A DNA stretch of 64,000 nucleotides from Halomonas shengliensis (GCF_900104135.1 NZ_FNIV01000001.1:124001-188000); one strand, 5' to 3'. Shown: positions 24,696 to 34,216, counted from the stretch's first letter. Made by a program: numbers and translations. The notes: a model not told the origin generated them from the sequence alone.

Positions 24696-25571
24696 ATGTC
24701 CGCCGACCCCGCTTCGCCCACCCCTTCCCTGGCGGGCCACTACGACGCCCCGGGCCATGCCGGCGGCGAGCCGCTGGTCGCGCGCCTGGCGGCGGCCTTC
24801 CGTGCGGCGGGGTGCGATCCCGGGCACCTGAGCCTCGACGAGGTCGCCGGGATCGACCAGCTGCACCTGGGCGGGCGCCGGGCCAGCCGGCACCTGGCGG
24901 CGCTGGGACACCTCTCCTCCGGGATGCGGGTGCTGGACGTGGGCTGCGGCACCGGCGGGGCCAGCCGCCTGCTGGCCGCCGAACTGGGCTGCGAGACGCT
25001 GGGCGTGGACATCACCCCGGCCTTCGTGACGGCGGCCGAGTGGCTCAGCCGCGCCACCGGGCTGGCCGAGCGTACCCGCTTCCTGTGCGCGGACGCCGCC
25101 CGCACCCCGCTGCCGGATCGCCGCTTCGAGGCGGTGTGGTGCCAGCATGCGCTGATGAACATGCCGGACACGGCGGCGGTGCTCGCGGAGTGGCACCGGC
25201 TGCTGGTACCGGGCGGACGGCTGCTGCTCCACGAGGTGGTGGCCGGCGACAACCGCGAACCCCTGGCGCTGCCGGTACCCTGGGCCAGCACGCCGGCGGC
25301 GAGCCACCTGCAGACCCGGCAGGCGCTGGAGGCGCGCCTGGCCGAGGCGGGCTTCGTGCCCGAGACGCTGGAGGACGTGACCGAGTCGGCCCTGGCCTGG
25401 CGACAGAAGCACAGCCGGCGAGAGGGCGGCGGGGAGGTCCCTGCCGGCCCGACGCTGCCCGGCCCCGGGCTGATCTTCGGCGAGCGATTTGCCGAGATGG
25501 GGCGCAACCTGCGCGACAACCTGGCGGCCGGCAAGGTACGCATCCTGGCGGGCTGCTGGCGGCTGGCCTGA
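24696..25571 (+). CDS. class I SAM-dependent methyltransferase
   Basis: A 291-residue soluble methyltransferase. Motif I is VLDVGCGTGGASRLLA near residues 78-93, motif post-I is LGVDITPAFVTAA, and the acidic CADAARTPLPD is motif II. Residues 120-180 (FEAVWCQHALMNMPD) resemble the UbiE/Coq5 and phosphatidylethanolamine/sterol type fold. The acceptor is unknown. It has an ATG with CAGGAG upstream, is divergent from astE, and is followed by wrbA after 126 bp. It is probably monocistronic. Confidence 0.7.
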   Translation: MSADPASPTPSLAGHYDAPGHAGGEPLVARLAAAFRAAGCDPGHLSLDEVAGIDQLHLGGRRASRHLAALGHLSSGMRVLDVGCGTGGASRLLAAELGCETLGVDITPAFVTAAEWLSRATGLAERTRFLCADAARTPLPDRRFEAVWCQHALMNMPDTAAVLAEWHRLLVPGGRLLLHEVVAGDNREPLALPVPWASTPAASHLQTRQALEARLAEAGFVPETLEDVTESALAWRQKHSRREGGGEVPAGPTLPGPGLIFGERFAEMGRNLRDNLAAGKVRILAGCWRLA

Positions 25572-25697
25572 GGCCACCCGGCGGCTGGCGGCGTCCGTTC
25601 GACCGAATCGTCGCCGGCCCTCGAATTCCTTCGCTTTTCCTCTCCGGACATCCGACTAGACTCGGTGGTGTTGCATCCACTGACACAGGAGGTCTGC

Positions 25698-26294
25698 ATG
25701 ACCCGCGTTCTGGTGCTCTATCACTCCATGTACGGTCACATCGACACCCTGGCCCAGGCGGTGGCCGACGGAGCTCGCCGCGTCGAGGGCGTCGAGGTCA
25801 CCGTCAAGCGCGCCCCCGAGACCATGGACGCCGAGGTGTTCGAGAAGGCCGGCGGGCAGCGCTTCGACACGCCGGAGGCGTCCCCGGCGGAGCTGGCCGA
25901 CTACGACGCCATCCTCTTCGGCAGCCCCACGCGCTTCGGCAACATGACCGGCCAGATGCGCACCTTCCTGGACCAGACCGGCGGCCTGTGGGCCAAGGGG
26001 GAACTGCGCGGCAAGGTGGCCAGCGTCTTCACCTCCACCGGCACCGGCGGCGGCCAGGAGACCACCATCACCTCCTTCTGGCACACCCTGGCCCATCACG
26101 GCATGCTGATCGTGCCGCTGGGCTACGGCATCGAGGAGCAGTACGTCTTTGACCAGGCCGGTGGCGGCAATCCCTATGGTGCCTCCACCATCGCCGGCGG
26201 GGATGGCTCGCGACAGCCCGACGAACGGGAGCTCAAGATCGCGCGCTTCCAGGGCGAGCACGTGGCCCGCATCGCCGCCAGACTGGCCGGCTGA
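25698..26294 (+). CDS. wrbA: NAD(P)H:quinone oxidoreductase, WrbA type
   Basis: A 198-residue flavodoxin-fold FMN enzyme that reduces quinones by two electrons, protecting against redox cycling. The phosphate loop [12 protein letters not shown] (residues ~8-19), [20 protein letters not shown] and [13 protein letters not shown] are the WrbA signature. ATG 25698 follows a perfect AGGAGGT site, so the shorter start is chosen over an upstream in-frame one. It is monocistronic, with a strong terminator after it. Confidence 0.92.
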   Translation: MTRVLVLYHSMYGHIDTLAQAVADGARRVEGVEVTVKRAPETMDAEVFEKAGGQRFDTPEASPAELADYDAILFGSPTRFGNMTGQMRTFLDQTGGLWAKGELRGKVASVFTSTGTGGGQETTITSFWHTLAHHGMLIVPLGYGIEEQYVFDQAGGGNPYGASTIAGGDGSRQPDERELKIARFQGEHVARIAARLAG

Positions 26295-26322
26295 CCCTCT
26301 ACTTCTCTACATCCTGGCCGCT

Positions 26323-26360
26323 GACGAGGCCCGCCCCGCCGACACGGGGCGGGCCTCGTC
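26323..26360 (+). terminator. terminator of wrbA
   Basis: A perfect 16-bp stem (26323-26338 with 26345-26360) with a 6-nt loop, followed by GCGTTG, 28 bp after the wrbA stop. Confidence 0.75.
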
Positions 26361-26524
26361 GCGTTGTGCCCGCCGCCATCCGCCAGGCTCGAACGCGAGA
26401 GGGCGACAAGCTGACGCGGGTCGTGGCGGACGAAAATTGACCCCCGTCAAGGCGGGCGGGCGGAAGCTGGCCAATGCTGATGCCAGGCATGCCGTCTGGC
26501 TGGCCGCCGAAGGGGGGAGGCATG

Positions 26525-28109
26525 ATGCGGGGGCAGGATCCACGACCGGGACGCTGGGCCCTGGTAGCGCTGCTGATGGTGTGGCTGTCGGTGCCGACGC
26601 TGGCCAGCACCGCGGACCATCGTCAGTTCGAGGCGCTCGAGGGACCCTTCGCCAGCGGCGAGGAGGTCACCGAGGCCTGCCTGGGCTGCCATACCGAGGC
26701 GGCCGAGGAGGTGATGGCGACCCGCCACTGGACCTGGGAGTACCACAACCCGGTGGATGGTGAGGTGCTGGGCAAGAAGAGCATGCTCAACGGCTTCTGT
26801 ATCGCCGACCGCTCCAACGAGGCCTTCGTGCCATATCGGTTATGGCTGGGAGGACGAGACCTTCGACTTCTCCAACCCCTTCAAGGTGGACTGCCTCTCC
26901 TGCCACAACACCGGCGACTACAAGAAGGTGGCGGGGCTGGCCGGGCGGCCCGCCGTCGAGCGCACCGAGTATCCGCCGGGCTCCGGCAAGTTCCATGGCC
27001 CCACCGACCTGGCCGAGGTGGCCCGCCATGTGGGCAAGACCTCCCGGGAGACCTGCGGCAGCTGCCACTTCTATGGCGGTGGCGGCGACGGCGTGAAGCA
27101 TGGCGACCTCGACTCCTCACTGGTGGAGGCGAGCCGTACGCTTGACGTGCACATGGGGCTGGATGGCGGCGACTTCCGCTGCAGCACCTGCCACCAGACC
27201 GAGAGTCATGCGGTACCGGGCAGCCGCATCCAGGTCTCGGCGGTGGACGACAACCGGGCGATCCGCCGCGGCGAGCAGACCGACCGCAACCCGGCCACCT
27301 GCCAGGCCTGTCACGGCAATGCGCCCCACGAGGAGGGCGCCATGGCCACCCGGCTCAACGAGCATACCCGGGCGCTGGCCTGCCAGACCTGCCATATCCC
27401 CGCCTTCGCCCGTGGCGGGGTGCCCACCAAGATGGCCTGGGACTGGTCCACCGGCGGCCAGCTGGACGAGGACGGCAAGCCGTTCCAGCGCAAGGATGAC
27501 GATGGCCATGTGATCTACGACAGCCGCAAGGGCGACTTCACCCTGGGCGAGGACGTGGTGCCCGAGTATGTCTGGTTCAACGGCGACGTGACCTTCACCA
27601 CCACCGAGACCGAGATCGATCCCGACAGCGCCCCGGTGCCCATCAATACGTACCACGGCACGCCGGGCGGCGAGGACTCGCGCATCTGGCCGGTGAAGCT
27701 GTTCCACGGCCAGCAGCCCTACGACACCGTGCACAACACCCTGCTGGTGCCCCATGTGGCGATCCCCGACGACACCGCCTTCTGGTTCAACTTCGACTGG
27801 GCGAAGGCGCTCGAGGCGGGCACCGAGGCCGCCGGCCAGCCCTTCAGCGGCGAGTTCGACTTCGTCGAGACCACCATGCTGTGGCCCATCACCCATATGG
27901 TGGCGCCGAGCGAGCAGGCCCTGAAGTGCGGCAGCTGCCACGCCGAGGAGGGCCGCCTGGCCGGGGTGGAGGGGGTGTGGCTGCCCGGGCGCGATCGCCA
28001 CGAACTGCTCGACCGCTTCGGCTTCGGCCTGGCCGGGCTGATGCTGCTGGGCGTGCTTGGCCACGGGGCCCTGCGCGTCGCGACCCGCCACCGCCGCAAG
28101 GAGCACTGA
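26525..28109 (+). pseudogene. octaheme c-type cytochrome, tetrathionate reductase (OTR) family, frameshifted
   Basis: An exported octahaem cytochrome. It has a signal peptide (WALVALLMVWLSVPTLAS) and, after reconstruction, eight haem sites. Seven CxxCH motifs are intact (CLGCH, CLSCH, CGSCH, CSTCH, CQACH, CQTCH, CGSCH). Between the first and second of these the frame breaks: after TTC at 26825-26827 one base remains before TGC CAT (26829-26834). The reading then continues one frame over as CHIGYGWEDETFDF. The first Cys and the two spacer residues of haem 2 are missing, as an 8-nt deletion would leave. A C-terminal helix and basic tail anchor it in the membrane. Start ATG 26525 (or 26522) follows GGGGGGAGG. 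It could be a sequencing error, a recent pseudogene, or recoding. The downstream cytochrome b is intact. Confidence 0.78.
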
Positions 28110-28110
28110 C

Positions 28111-28743
28111 ATGAGCCAGCGCGTCTATCTCTTTACCCGCTTCGAGCGCTTCTGGCACTGGGCCCAGGCACTGCTGGTGCTGGTGTTGCTGTTCAGTGGC
28201 TTCGCCATCCGCGGCGTCCACGACCTGCTCCACTTCGGCCCGGCGGTGAGGCTTCACGAGACGGCGGCCTGGTTGCTGATCGGGCTCTGGGTGTTCGCCA
28301 TCTTCTGGCACTTCACCACCGGCCAGTGGCGCCAGTACATTCCCACCCTGGAGCGCATCGGGGCGGTGGTGCGCTTCTATGCCTACGGCATCTTCGTCGG
28401 CGACCCCCACCCCTACCGGCAGACCCCGCAGCGCAAGCACAACCCGCTGCAGCGGCTGGCCTACCTGGGGGTGAAGCTGGTGATCAACCCGCTGGTGTGG
28501 GTCACGGGGCTCGCCTACCTGTTCTGGGAGCCGCTGCGCGAGCTGGCCCCGGCCTGGCTGGGCCTGGAGCAGGTGGCGGGGCTGCATGTGCTCGGCGCCT
28601 TCCTGATGCTGGCCTTCGTGATCGTCCACGTCTACCTGACCACCACCGGCCATACGCCGCTTTCGCATATCAAGGCGATGATCACCGGCTGGGAGACGCT
28701 GCACGACGACGAGGTGATAGCACCCCGGCCCCGCAAGGGCTGA
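28111..28743 (+). CDS. cytochrome b (di-haem, formate dehydrogenase/hydrogenase b-subunit type)
   Basis: A 210-residue membrane protein with about four helices and several in-membrane His residues (FERFWHWAQALLV, LHETAAWLLIGLWVFAIFWHF, LHVLGAFLMLAFVIVHVYL). These fit a quinol-reactive cytochrome b561 of the FdnI/HyaC type. It begins 2 bp after the octahaem cytochrome stop with an AAGGAG site, so the two formed one operon. It would pass quinol electrons to the octahaem protein. With its partner frameshifted, its present role is uncertain. Confidence 0.78.
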   Translation: MSQRVYLFTRFERFWHWAQALLVLVLLFSGFAIRGVHDLLHFGPAVRLHETAAWLLIGLWVFAIFWHFTTGQWRQYIPTLERIGAVVRFYAYGIFVGDPHPYRQTPQRKHNPLQRLAYLGVKLVINPLVWVTGLAYLFWEPLRELAPAWLGLEQVAGLHVLGAFLMLAFVIVHVYLTTTGHTPLSHIKAMITGWETLHDDEVIAPRPRKG

Positions 28744-28777
28744 GGCAACGGCAAGGCGAGATGGGATAAACGGCGAT

Positions 28778-28799
28778 GGCCACCGCGGAAGCGATGGCC
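28778..28799. terminator. weak hairpin between convergent cytochrome b and dmlA-type genes
   Basis: GGCCACCGC pairs with GCGATGGCC with one mismatch and a 4-nt loop. There is no clear T-run on the plus strand, and a TTTAT follows on the minus strand. Support is modest. Confidence 0.3.
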
Positions 28800-28818
28800 G
28801 TCTCACATCGAGGGGGCG

Positions 28819-29892
28819 TCAGCCGCTGATGCGCGCGGCGATGGCGCGGCCCAGGCCCTCGGTGGTGCCGGTGCCGCCCACATCCGGCGTCATTACCGCC
28901 TTGTCACCCTCGGCGAGCACCGCCTCGAAGGCGGCGACGATGGCATCGGCCGCCTCCTGGTGGCCCAGGTGCTCGAGCATCATCGCCGCCGACCAGATCT
29001 GGCCGATGGGGTTGGCGATGCCCTTGCCCGCGATGTCCGGGGCGCTGCCGTGGACCGGCTCGAACAGGCTTGGGAAGGTGCCCTCCGGGTTGATGTTGGC
29101 CGAGGGCGCCACGCCGATGGTGCCGGTGCAGGCGGGGCCCAGGTCGGAGAGGATGTCACCGAACAGGTTGCTGGCCACCACCACGTCGAACCAGTCGGGG
29201 TGCATCACGAAGTTGGCGGTGAGGATGTCGATATGGAACTGGTCCACCGACACCTCCGGGTAGTTCGCCCCCATCGCCTTCACGCGCTCGTCCCACCAGG
29301 GCATGGTGATGGCGATGCCGTTGGACTTGGTGGCCGAGGTGAGCTTCTTCCTCGGGCGCGACTGGGCCAGCTCATAGGCGAACCTCAGCACCCGGTCGGT
29401 GCCGTGGCGGGTCATCACCGTCTCCTGGATCACCACCTCGCGCTCGGTGCCCTCGAACATCTTGCCGCCGACGCTGGAATACTCGCCCTCGGTGTTCTCG
29501 CGCACCACGTAGAAGTCGATATCGCCGGGCCGGCGGTCCGCCAGCGGGCTCTTCACGCCTGGTAGCAGCTTGCAGGGGCGCAGGTTGACGTACTGGTCGA
29601 AGCGGCGGCGGAACTGCAGCAGCGAGCCCCACAGCGAGACGTGGTCGGGCACCGTCTCGGGCCAGCCAACGGCACCGTAGAAGAGGGCGTCGAAGTCCTT
29701 GAGCCGGTCGAACCAGTCGTCGGGCAGCATCTGGCCGTGCTCGGCGTAGTAGTCGCAGCTGGCGAAGTCGAAGTCGGTGAGCTCGATCTCGATGCCGAAG
29801 CGTTCGGCGGCGGCCGTGAGGGCGCGCACGCCCTCGGGCATCACCTCCTTGCCGATGCCGTCGCCGGGGATTACTGCGATGCGCTGTGCCAT
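28819..29892 (-). CDS. D-malate / tartrate dehydrogenase (decarboxylating, beta-decarboxylating family)
   Basis: A 357-residue NAD+- and Mn2+-dependent dehydrogenase of the isopropylmalate/isocitrate family. RIAVIPGDGIGKEVMPEG starts the protein. VRENTEGEYSSVGG is the substrate loop typical of tartrate/D-malate members (DmlA, TtuC). SNLFGDILSDLGPA carries the metal-binding Asp residues, and EPVHGSAPDIAGKG binds NAD. It converts D-malate to pyruvate and CO2, or tartrate to oxaloglycolate or D-glycerate. It is divergent from a LysR regulator, the standard dmlA-dmlR arrangement. ATG 29892 follows GAGAAGGGTAG. Confidence 0.88.
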   Translation of the reverse strand: MAQRIAVIPGDGIGKEVMPEGVRALTAAAERFGIEIELTDFDFASCDYYAEHGQMLPDDWFDRLKDFDALFYGAVGWPETVPDHVSLWGSLLQFRRRFDQYVNLRPCKLLPGVKSPLADRRPGDIDFYVVRENTEGEYSSVGGKMFEGTEREVVIQETVMTRHGTDRVLRFAYELAQSRPRKKLTSATKSNGIAITMPWWDERVKAMGANYPEVSVDQFHIDILTANFVMHPDWFDVVVASNLFGDILSDLGPACTGTIGVAPSANINPEGTFPSLFEPVHGSAPDIAGKGIANPIGQIWSAAMMLEHLGHQEAADAIVAAFEAVLAEGDKAVMTPDVGGTGTTEGLGRAIAARISG

Positions 29893-30002
29893 CTACCCTT
29901 CTCCTCTTCTCTGTGCGGGGAATGCTCCTACTCTAGTCCCTGACAGGAGAGAGATAATCAGGCTAGGATGCAAGGCATTGTTGACCCTGAGTGGAGAGTT
30001 CC

Positions 30003-30941
30003 ATGGCGCCGCTTGATGACCTCGCCTTCTTCCAGCGCCTGGCGCGGGCCGGCAGCCTGACGGCGACCGCCCGCGACCTGGGGCTCTCCCTGTCGGCGGT
30101 CAGCAAGCGCCTGAAGCAGCTCGAGTCCCGCCTGGGGGTCAGCCTGGCCAGTCGCACCACGCGGCGCCTGACCCTGACGGCGGAAGGGGAGCGTTACCTG
30201 GCCGATGGCGGGTCGATCCTCGATGAGCTGGCCGAGCTGGAGGAGGGCCTCGGTGCCCAGCGTGCCGCGCTCTCGGGGCCGCTCAAGGTCAACGCCACCT
30301 TCGGCCTCGGGCGCCGCCATGTGGCCCCGCTGCTCTCCCGCTTCTGTGCCAGCCACCCGGGCGTGGAGGGCATCCTCGAACTCAGCAACTTCCCCATGAC
30401 GCCGGGCGAGCAGGGCGTGGATATCGGCATCCGGGTGGGAGCCCTCCCCGATTCGCGGCTGGTCGCCCAGCGCATCCTCGACAACCGCCGGATCCTCTGC
30501 GCGGCGCCCGCCTATGCCGAGCGGATGCCCCGCCTGGCGGAGCCGGCGGACCTGGCGAGGCACTCCTGCCTGGTGCTGCGCGAGAACGACAGCGACTTTG
30601 CGCTCTGGCGCTTCGAGCACCGCGCTGGCGCGTGCCCGGACCAGGCGGTCAAGGTCGCCGGGCCCCTGGCCAGCAATGACGGCGAGGTCATCGTCAACCT
30701 GGCGCTGGATGGCCACGGGGTCATCCTGCGCTCGCGGTGGGATGTCCAGTCGCACCTGGCGGAAGGGCGCCTGGTGGCGCTGCTGCCCGAGTGGCAGGGC
30801 GTGCGCGCCGACTTCCATGCCGTCTATCGCCAGCGTCGCCATGTGCCCGCGCGGATACGCGCCTTCGTCGAGATGCTGCATGACGAGCTGCCCGGGCGGG
30901 TGGGGCTTTCCATGGAAAATCTGATGTGGGGGCAGAGCTAA
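30003..30941 (+). CDS. LysR-family regulator (DmlR-like)
   Basis: A 312-residue LysR regulator, predicted activator of the divergent dehydrogenase gene. The N-terminal winged helix-turn-helix is SLTATARDLGLSLSAVSKRLKQLESRLGV (residues ~19-47). The C-terminal effector domain is of the DmlR/CrgA group. ATG 30003 has GGAGAG 5 bp before it; a GTG 12 bp upstream is the alternative. Its 3' part (30768-30892) is duplicated at 39385-39509, and the coding sequences diverge right after the shared ELP codons. The C-terminal tail LSMENLMWGQS may therefore not be the ancestral one. Confidence 0.85.
   Translation: MAPLDDLAFFQRLARAGSLTATARDLGLSLSAVSKRLKQLESRLGVSLASRTTRRLTLTAEGERYLADGGSILDELAELEEGLGAQRAALSGPLKVNATFGLGRRHVAPLLSRFCASHPGVEGILELSNFPMTPGEQGVDIGIRVGALPDSRLVAQRILDNRRILCAAPAYAERMPRLAEPADLARHSCLVLRENDSDFALWRFEHRAGACPDQAVKVAGPLASNDGEVIVNLALDGHGVILRSRWDVQSHLAEGRLVALLPEWQGVRADFHAVYRQRRHVPARIRAFVEMLHDELPGRVGLSMENLMWGQS
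30768..30892 (+). repeat. lysR 3'-end duplication, left copy
   Basis: A 125-bp stretch that recurs at 39385-39509 in the same orientation with two mismatches and no gaps. The copies are 8,617 bp apart and bracket the lower-GC catabolic block. Confidence 0.95.
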
Positions 30942-30956
30942 CACCGCGAAGCGGTG
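30942..30956 (+). terminator. short hairpin after lysR
   Basis: CACCGC-GAA-GCGGTG, a 6-bp stem starting directly at the lysR stop. It has no T-run, so it is a weak terminator at best. Confidence 0.3.
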
Positions 30957-31160
30957 GAGATCTGCCCTGAAAACCTTCCTACACGGCGACACAACGGCTG
31001 ATGACGTCAAGATTTCCGGTCCGTCGCTGGTCTCTTACTACCACCACCCACCACGAGCGTATACCCATCTCCTTCTCTGCGATTCGCTGTGCATGAAGCG
31101 CTTAGCTTAGACCTAGCCCTCGTAAGGTGTTCGTATGTCAGTTGCGCATGATGCATATTG

Positions 31161-31180
31161 TGTTACTGTAAGACAGTGTT
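31161..31180 (-). promoter_or_regulatory. island motif, copy upstream of dctP
   Basis: On the minus strand it reads AACACTGTCTTACAGTA. A 13-of-16 match (AACTCTGTCATACAATT) lies upstream of the aminotransferase gene at 39263-39279. Both copies point against the gene they precede, at about 75-95 bp. The core ACTGT-N3-ACAGT (31165-31177) is itself palindromic. It is a candidate site for the island GntR regulator. Confidence 0.5.
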
Positions 31181-31269
31181 GGGGGTGCATGATCGGTAAA
31201 ATTGGCAACCGACCCACCAGCCCATCATTCTGTTGCTCCAACATGACTTTCCAATAACAGGAGTACTGT

Positions 31270-32298
31270 ATGATCCGCACAACAAACCTTATTACTGCCG
31301 GAGCCGTCGCTGCATTTGGTCTCACTGCCTGGTCGGGCGTCGCTACTGCTGCTGACAGCCACACCATTAAATTTGGCAACGTTATCTCTGCAGGCGACAC
31401 GCAAAACCAGGGTTATGAGCTTTTCGCTGAGCAGGTGGCAGAGGGTACCGACGGGCGAATTACGGTCGAGGTGTACCCCGATGGCCAGCTTGGTGGTGAG
31501 CGAGAAATGATCGAAGCGACCCAGTTCGGCGATATCGAGATGACAGCGCCTTCGGTTGGCGTGCTTGCCAACTTCGACAAGTCACTCGAGGTCTTTGACT
31601 TTCCCTTCATCTTCGAGGACGCGGATACGGCCCATGAAGTGCTCGACAGCGAACTCGGCGACGAGATGCTGGCGGGTTTGGCCGACAGCGGCTTGATCGC
31701 GCTCGGCTGGGGCGAGAATGGCTTCCGTAACCTAGCTATGACCGATGGCACGGTCCGCGTGCCGGAGGACATGGAAGGCATCAAGCTCCGTACCATGCAG
31801 GTGCCAATGCATATTGCGTATTGGGAGAGTATCGGTGCGGCGCCTACGCCTATTTCCTTTCCCGAGGTTTTCACATCCCTGCAACAGGGCGTCGTGGATG
31901 GTGTGGAGAACCCCTACGAACTTCTCTATTCGGCTCGCTTGACCGAGCCCGCGAACTACCTGACCGAAACCCGGCACATCTATGACCCTGAAGTCCTGCT
32001 CATCAACAAGGATTTCTATGAGAGCCTGTCCGAGGAGGATCAGGAGGTCATTCAGTCTGCCGCCGATGCGGCGATCGATAAGATTCGCTCTCTCAAGAAG
32101 ACCGTGAGCGATGAGATCCGTGCCGAAATCGAGGCCGAGGGTGGCACCGTCACCGATCTGACAGAAGAAGAGCGGCAAGCATGGATTGACTCGGCCGTTC
32201 CGTTCTATGCGGATAACGCCTCCGAAGTGGATACAGAAAAGCTCAAGGCGATTCTGGAAGCGGCAGGCAACGCCACCTTCCTTGAAGCCATTCAGTAA
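31270..32298 (+). CDS. TRAP transporter substrate-binding protein DctP (island)
   Basis: A 342-residue periplasmic DctP protein. The signal peptide is about MIRTTNLITAGAVAAFGLTAWSGVATA. The mature protein begins HTIKFGNVISAGDTQNQGYELFAE and contains GQLGGEREMIEATQFGDIEM and LQQGVVDGVENPYEL, hallmark DctP positions. The carboxylate-binding Arg region is GIKLRTMQVPMH. The ATG follows AGGAGTACTGT. First gene of a dctPQM operon with low-GC codon use. The substrate is probably a carboxylated amine processed by the enzymes encoded convergently. Confidence 0.9.
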   Translation: MIRTTNLITAGAVAAFGLTAWSGVATAADSHTIKFGNVISAGDTQNQGYELFAEQVAEGTDGRITVEVYPDGQLGGEREMIEATQFGDIEMTAPSVGVLANFDKSLEVFDFPFIFEDADTAHEVLDSELGDEMLAGLADSGLIALGWGENGFRNLAMTDGTVRVPEDMEGIKLRTMQVPMHIAYWESIGAAPTPISFPEVFTSLQQGVVDGVENPYELLYSARLTEPANYLTETRHIYDPEVLLINKDFYESLSEEDQEVIQSAADAAIDKIRSLKKTVSDEIRAEIEAEGGTVTDLTEEERQAWIDSAVPFYADNASEVDTEKLKAILEAAGNATFLEAIQ

Positions 32299-32312
32299 TT
32301 TAGGCCAAGAGT

Positions 32313-32346
32313 GCCCCTATCTGAGTCGACAGGCTTGGGTAGGGGC
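32313..32346 (+). other. intercistronic hairpin between dctP and dctQ (island)
   Basis: GCCCCTA (32313-32319) pairs with TAGGGGC (32340-32346) over a 20-nt loop. It lies 15 bp after the dctP stop. A comparable hairpin sits between dctP and dctQ of the tetronate TRAP operon. Likely role: more binding-protein than permease mRNA. Confidence 0.45.
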
Positions 32347-32380
32347 GCGTTGTCTTTGTCGCAGAATGGATGATAGCCCC

Positions 32381-32914
32381 ATGCTGAAGTGGATATATTC
32401 ACATTTCGACGATCACATCGAAACCTACCTGGCCACGGTAGCCCTCGTCGTGTTTGCGTCACTGGTGATTTTCCAGGTCGTGATGCGATATGTCTTCAAT
32501 AGTCCACCCGCATGGTCTGAAGAGCTTGCACGGTATGCGCTTGTCTGGTTCGTCTATTTGAGTGGCAGTTATGCCATCAAGTATCAGCGACATGTAAGGT
32601 TTGGCGTAGTCGTTGACCTGATTGGCAAGAAAGTACCTCTCGCTCAACGGATTGTCCAACTTGTTATACTCATCATCTGGCTGGCCTTTCTCGTTTACAT
32701 GTTTTTTCTGTCGATCGAGATGGTCAGAAGGCAAGTGATTACTGGACAGTTGTCTCCCGGTTCACAGATTCCCATGTATCTCGTCTATGTCGGGCTTCCC
32801 CTGGGCCTATCCTTGATGTCGTTTCGGGTGTTGCAGCATACGTTGCGTTCTCTCGTCGATATCATTCGAAACCCCTTCGCCCCTATTCCTCCATCACAGC
32901 CCGAAGGTGATTAA
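32381..32914 (+). CDS. TRAP transporter small permease DctQ (island)
   Basis: A 177-residue membrane protein with four helices. The conserved DctQ stretch is VVMRYVFNSPPAWSEELARYALVWFVYLSGSYAIKYQRHVRFGVVVD. ATG 32381 (MLKWIYSHFDDHIETY) fits the usual DctQ N-terminus; ATG 32366 is five codons earlier. Both have poor ribosome sites, so the start is uncertain. It is followed by dctM after 3 bp. Confidence 0.87.
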   Translation: MLKWIYSHFDDHIETYLATVALVVFASLVIFQVVMRYVFNSPPAWSEELARYALVWFVYLSGSYAIKYQRHVRFGVVVDLIGKKVPLAQRIVQLVILIIWLAFLVYMFFLSIEMVRRQVITGQLSPGSQIPMYLVYVGLPLGLSLMSFRVLQHTLRSLVDIIRNPFAPIPPSQPEGD

Positions 32915-32917
32915 GTC

Positions 32918-34195
32918 ATGGGCATCAGTGTTCTGGCAATTAGCTTTATTGTGCTTCTCATACTGGGCATGCCCGTTGCGTTTGCGCTTGGGGTCTCCTC
33001 TATGCTCTCGGTCATGATGACTGAGGTCGTGTCGGTCAACTATCTTACGCAAACGATGTTTGGGGCCATTGACTCATACTCATTGCTTGCGGTGCCTCTT
33101 TTCGTGCTGTCCGGCGTCATCATGGAGTATGGCGGGCTCTCCAAGAGGTTGATCGAGGCGGCCAAGGCATTCGTTGGCCATATCACCGGCGGGTTGCCGG
33201 CCGTTACACTGCTGGGAACCACTGTGTTTGCCATGTTGAGTGGCTCTGGCCCGGCAACGGTAGCCGCCATCGGTGGGATCATGATTCCCGCGATGATCCG
33301 GGAAGGGTACGGTCGAGGCTTCAGTGCCGGCACATTGGCGACCGCTGGAGGCGTGGGCATTGTGATACCCCCCAGCATTCCGCTCATCATCTATGGCATA
33401 ACCACGAACACGTCCATTGGTGACCTGTTTCTTGCCGGCCTCATTCCCGGCCTTGTCATCGTGCTGACCCTTTATATTGTCAGCCGTTACATCTGCAAGA
33501 AGAATGGCTACGGTATCAAGTCTCCCAAAGCGAACTGGGGTGAGCGCCGTGAGGCCATATGGAGGGCAAAGTGGACGCTGCTCATGCCTGTGGTGGTGCT
33601 GGGTGGCATCTATGGCGGTGTGTTCACGCCGACCGAGGCTTCGGGTATCGCCGTGGCCTACAGTCTGGTGCTTGCATCCTTGTATCGCGAGGCCCAGCTG
33701 TCACAAATACCCTTGATGCTGAAAACCACCTTCCTCATTTCCGGGATGATCCTGGTGATTATCGCGACGGCATCCACTTATGCTAGAATCTTGACGCTCG
33801 AACGAATCCCCACCTTGATTGCCAACTTTCTCGGTGCGTTGCCTGTGCCGATCTGGATCATTCTCGCCGTGATCGTTCTGTTGTTGCTGTTCGTTGGCAT
33901 GTTCATGGAGACGGTGGCGGGGATCATCCTCTTGGCGCCCATACTCGTTCCCGTGGTCATGCAGATGGGAATGGACCCGGTCCATTTCGGCATTGTGATG
34001 ATCATGGCTTCCATGATTGGCTTTGCCACGCCGCCCGTGGGTGACAACCTCAATGTGGCCAGTGCCATCAGCGGCTTGTCGATAGAAAAGGTGAGCATCG
34101 CGGCGCTGCCGTTCGTGGCGGCACTTATCGCCATCCTGTTCCTGGTGGCGTACGTGCCGCAGATCTCTCTCTTCTTGCCCAATTTGCTGGGATGA
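32918..34195 (+). CDS. TRAP transporter large permease DctM (island)
   Basis: A 425-residue permease with about 12 helices. DctM motifs are FAMLSGSGPATVAAIGGIMIPAMIREGYGRGFSAGTL, VIPPSIPLIIYGI and GFATPPVGDNLNVASAISGLS. With DctP and DctQ it makes a complete sodium-driven importer. Its start overlaps the dctQ ribosome region (3 bp spacing). It converges on the flavoprotein gene at 34284 with an 88-bp gap holding a hairpin. Confidence 0.92.
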   Translation: MGISVLAISFIVLLILGMPVAFALGVSSMLSVMMTEVVSVNYLTQTMFGAIDSYSLLAVPLFVLSGVIMEYGGLSKRLIEAAKAFVGHITGGLPAVTLLGTTVFAMLSGSGPATVAAIGGIMIPAMIREGYGRGFSAGTLATAGGVGIVIPPSIPLIIYGITTNTSIGDLFLAGLIPGLVIVLTLYIVSRYICKKNGYGIKSPKANWGERREAIWRAKWTLLMPVVVLGGIYGGVFTPTEASGIAVAYSLVLASLYREAQLSQIPLMLKTTFLISGMILVIIATASTYARILTLERIPTLIANFLGALPVPIWIILAVIVLLLLFVGMFMETVAGIILLAPILVPVVMQMGMDPVHFGIVMIMASMIGFATPPVGDNLNVASAISGLSIEKVSIAALPFVAALIAILFLVAYVPQISLFLPNLLG

Positions 34196-34216
34196 CACGT
34201 TCCTTGTGAACCTGGC

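Noticed and set aside
31113-31400. Small minus-strand frame overlapping the dctP start
   Set aside because: It covers the dctP promoter and signal sequence in antisense and has no recognisable features.
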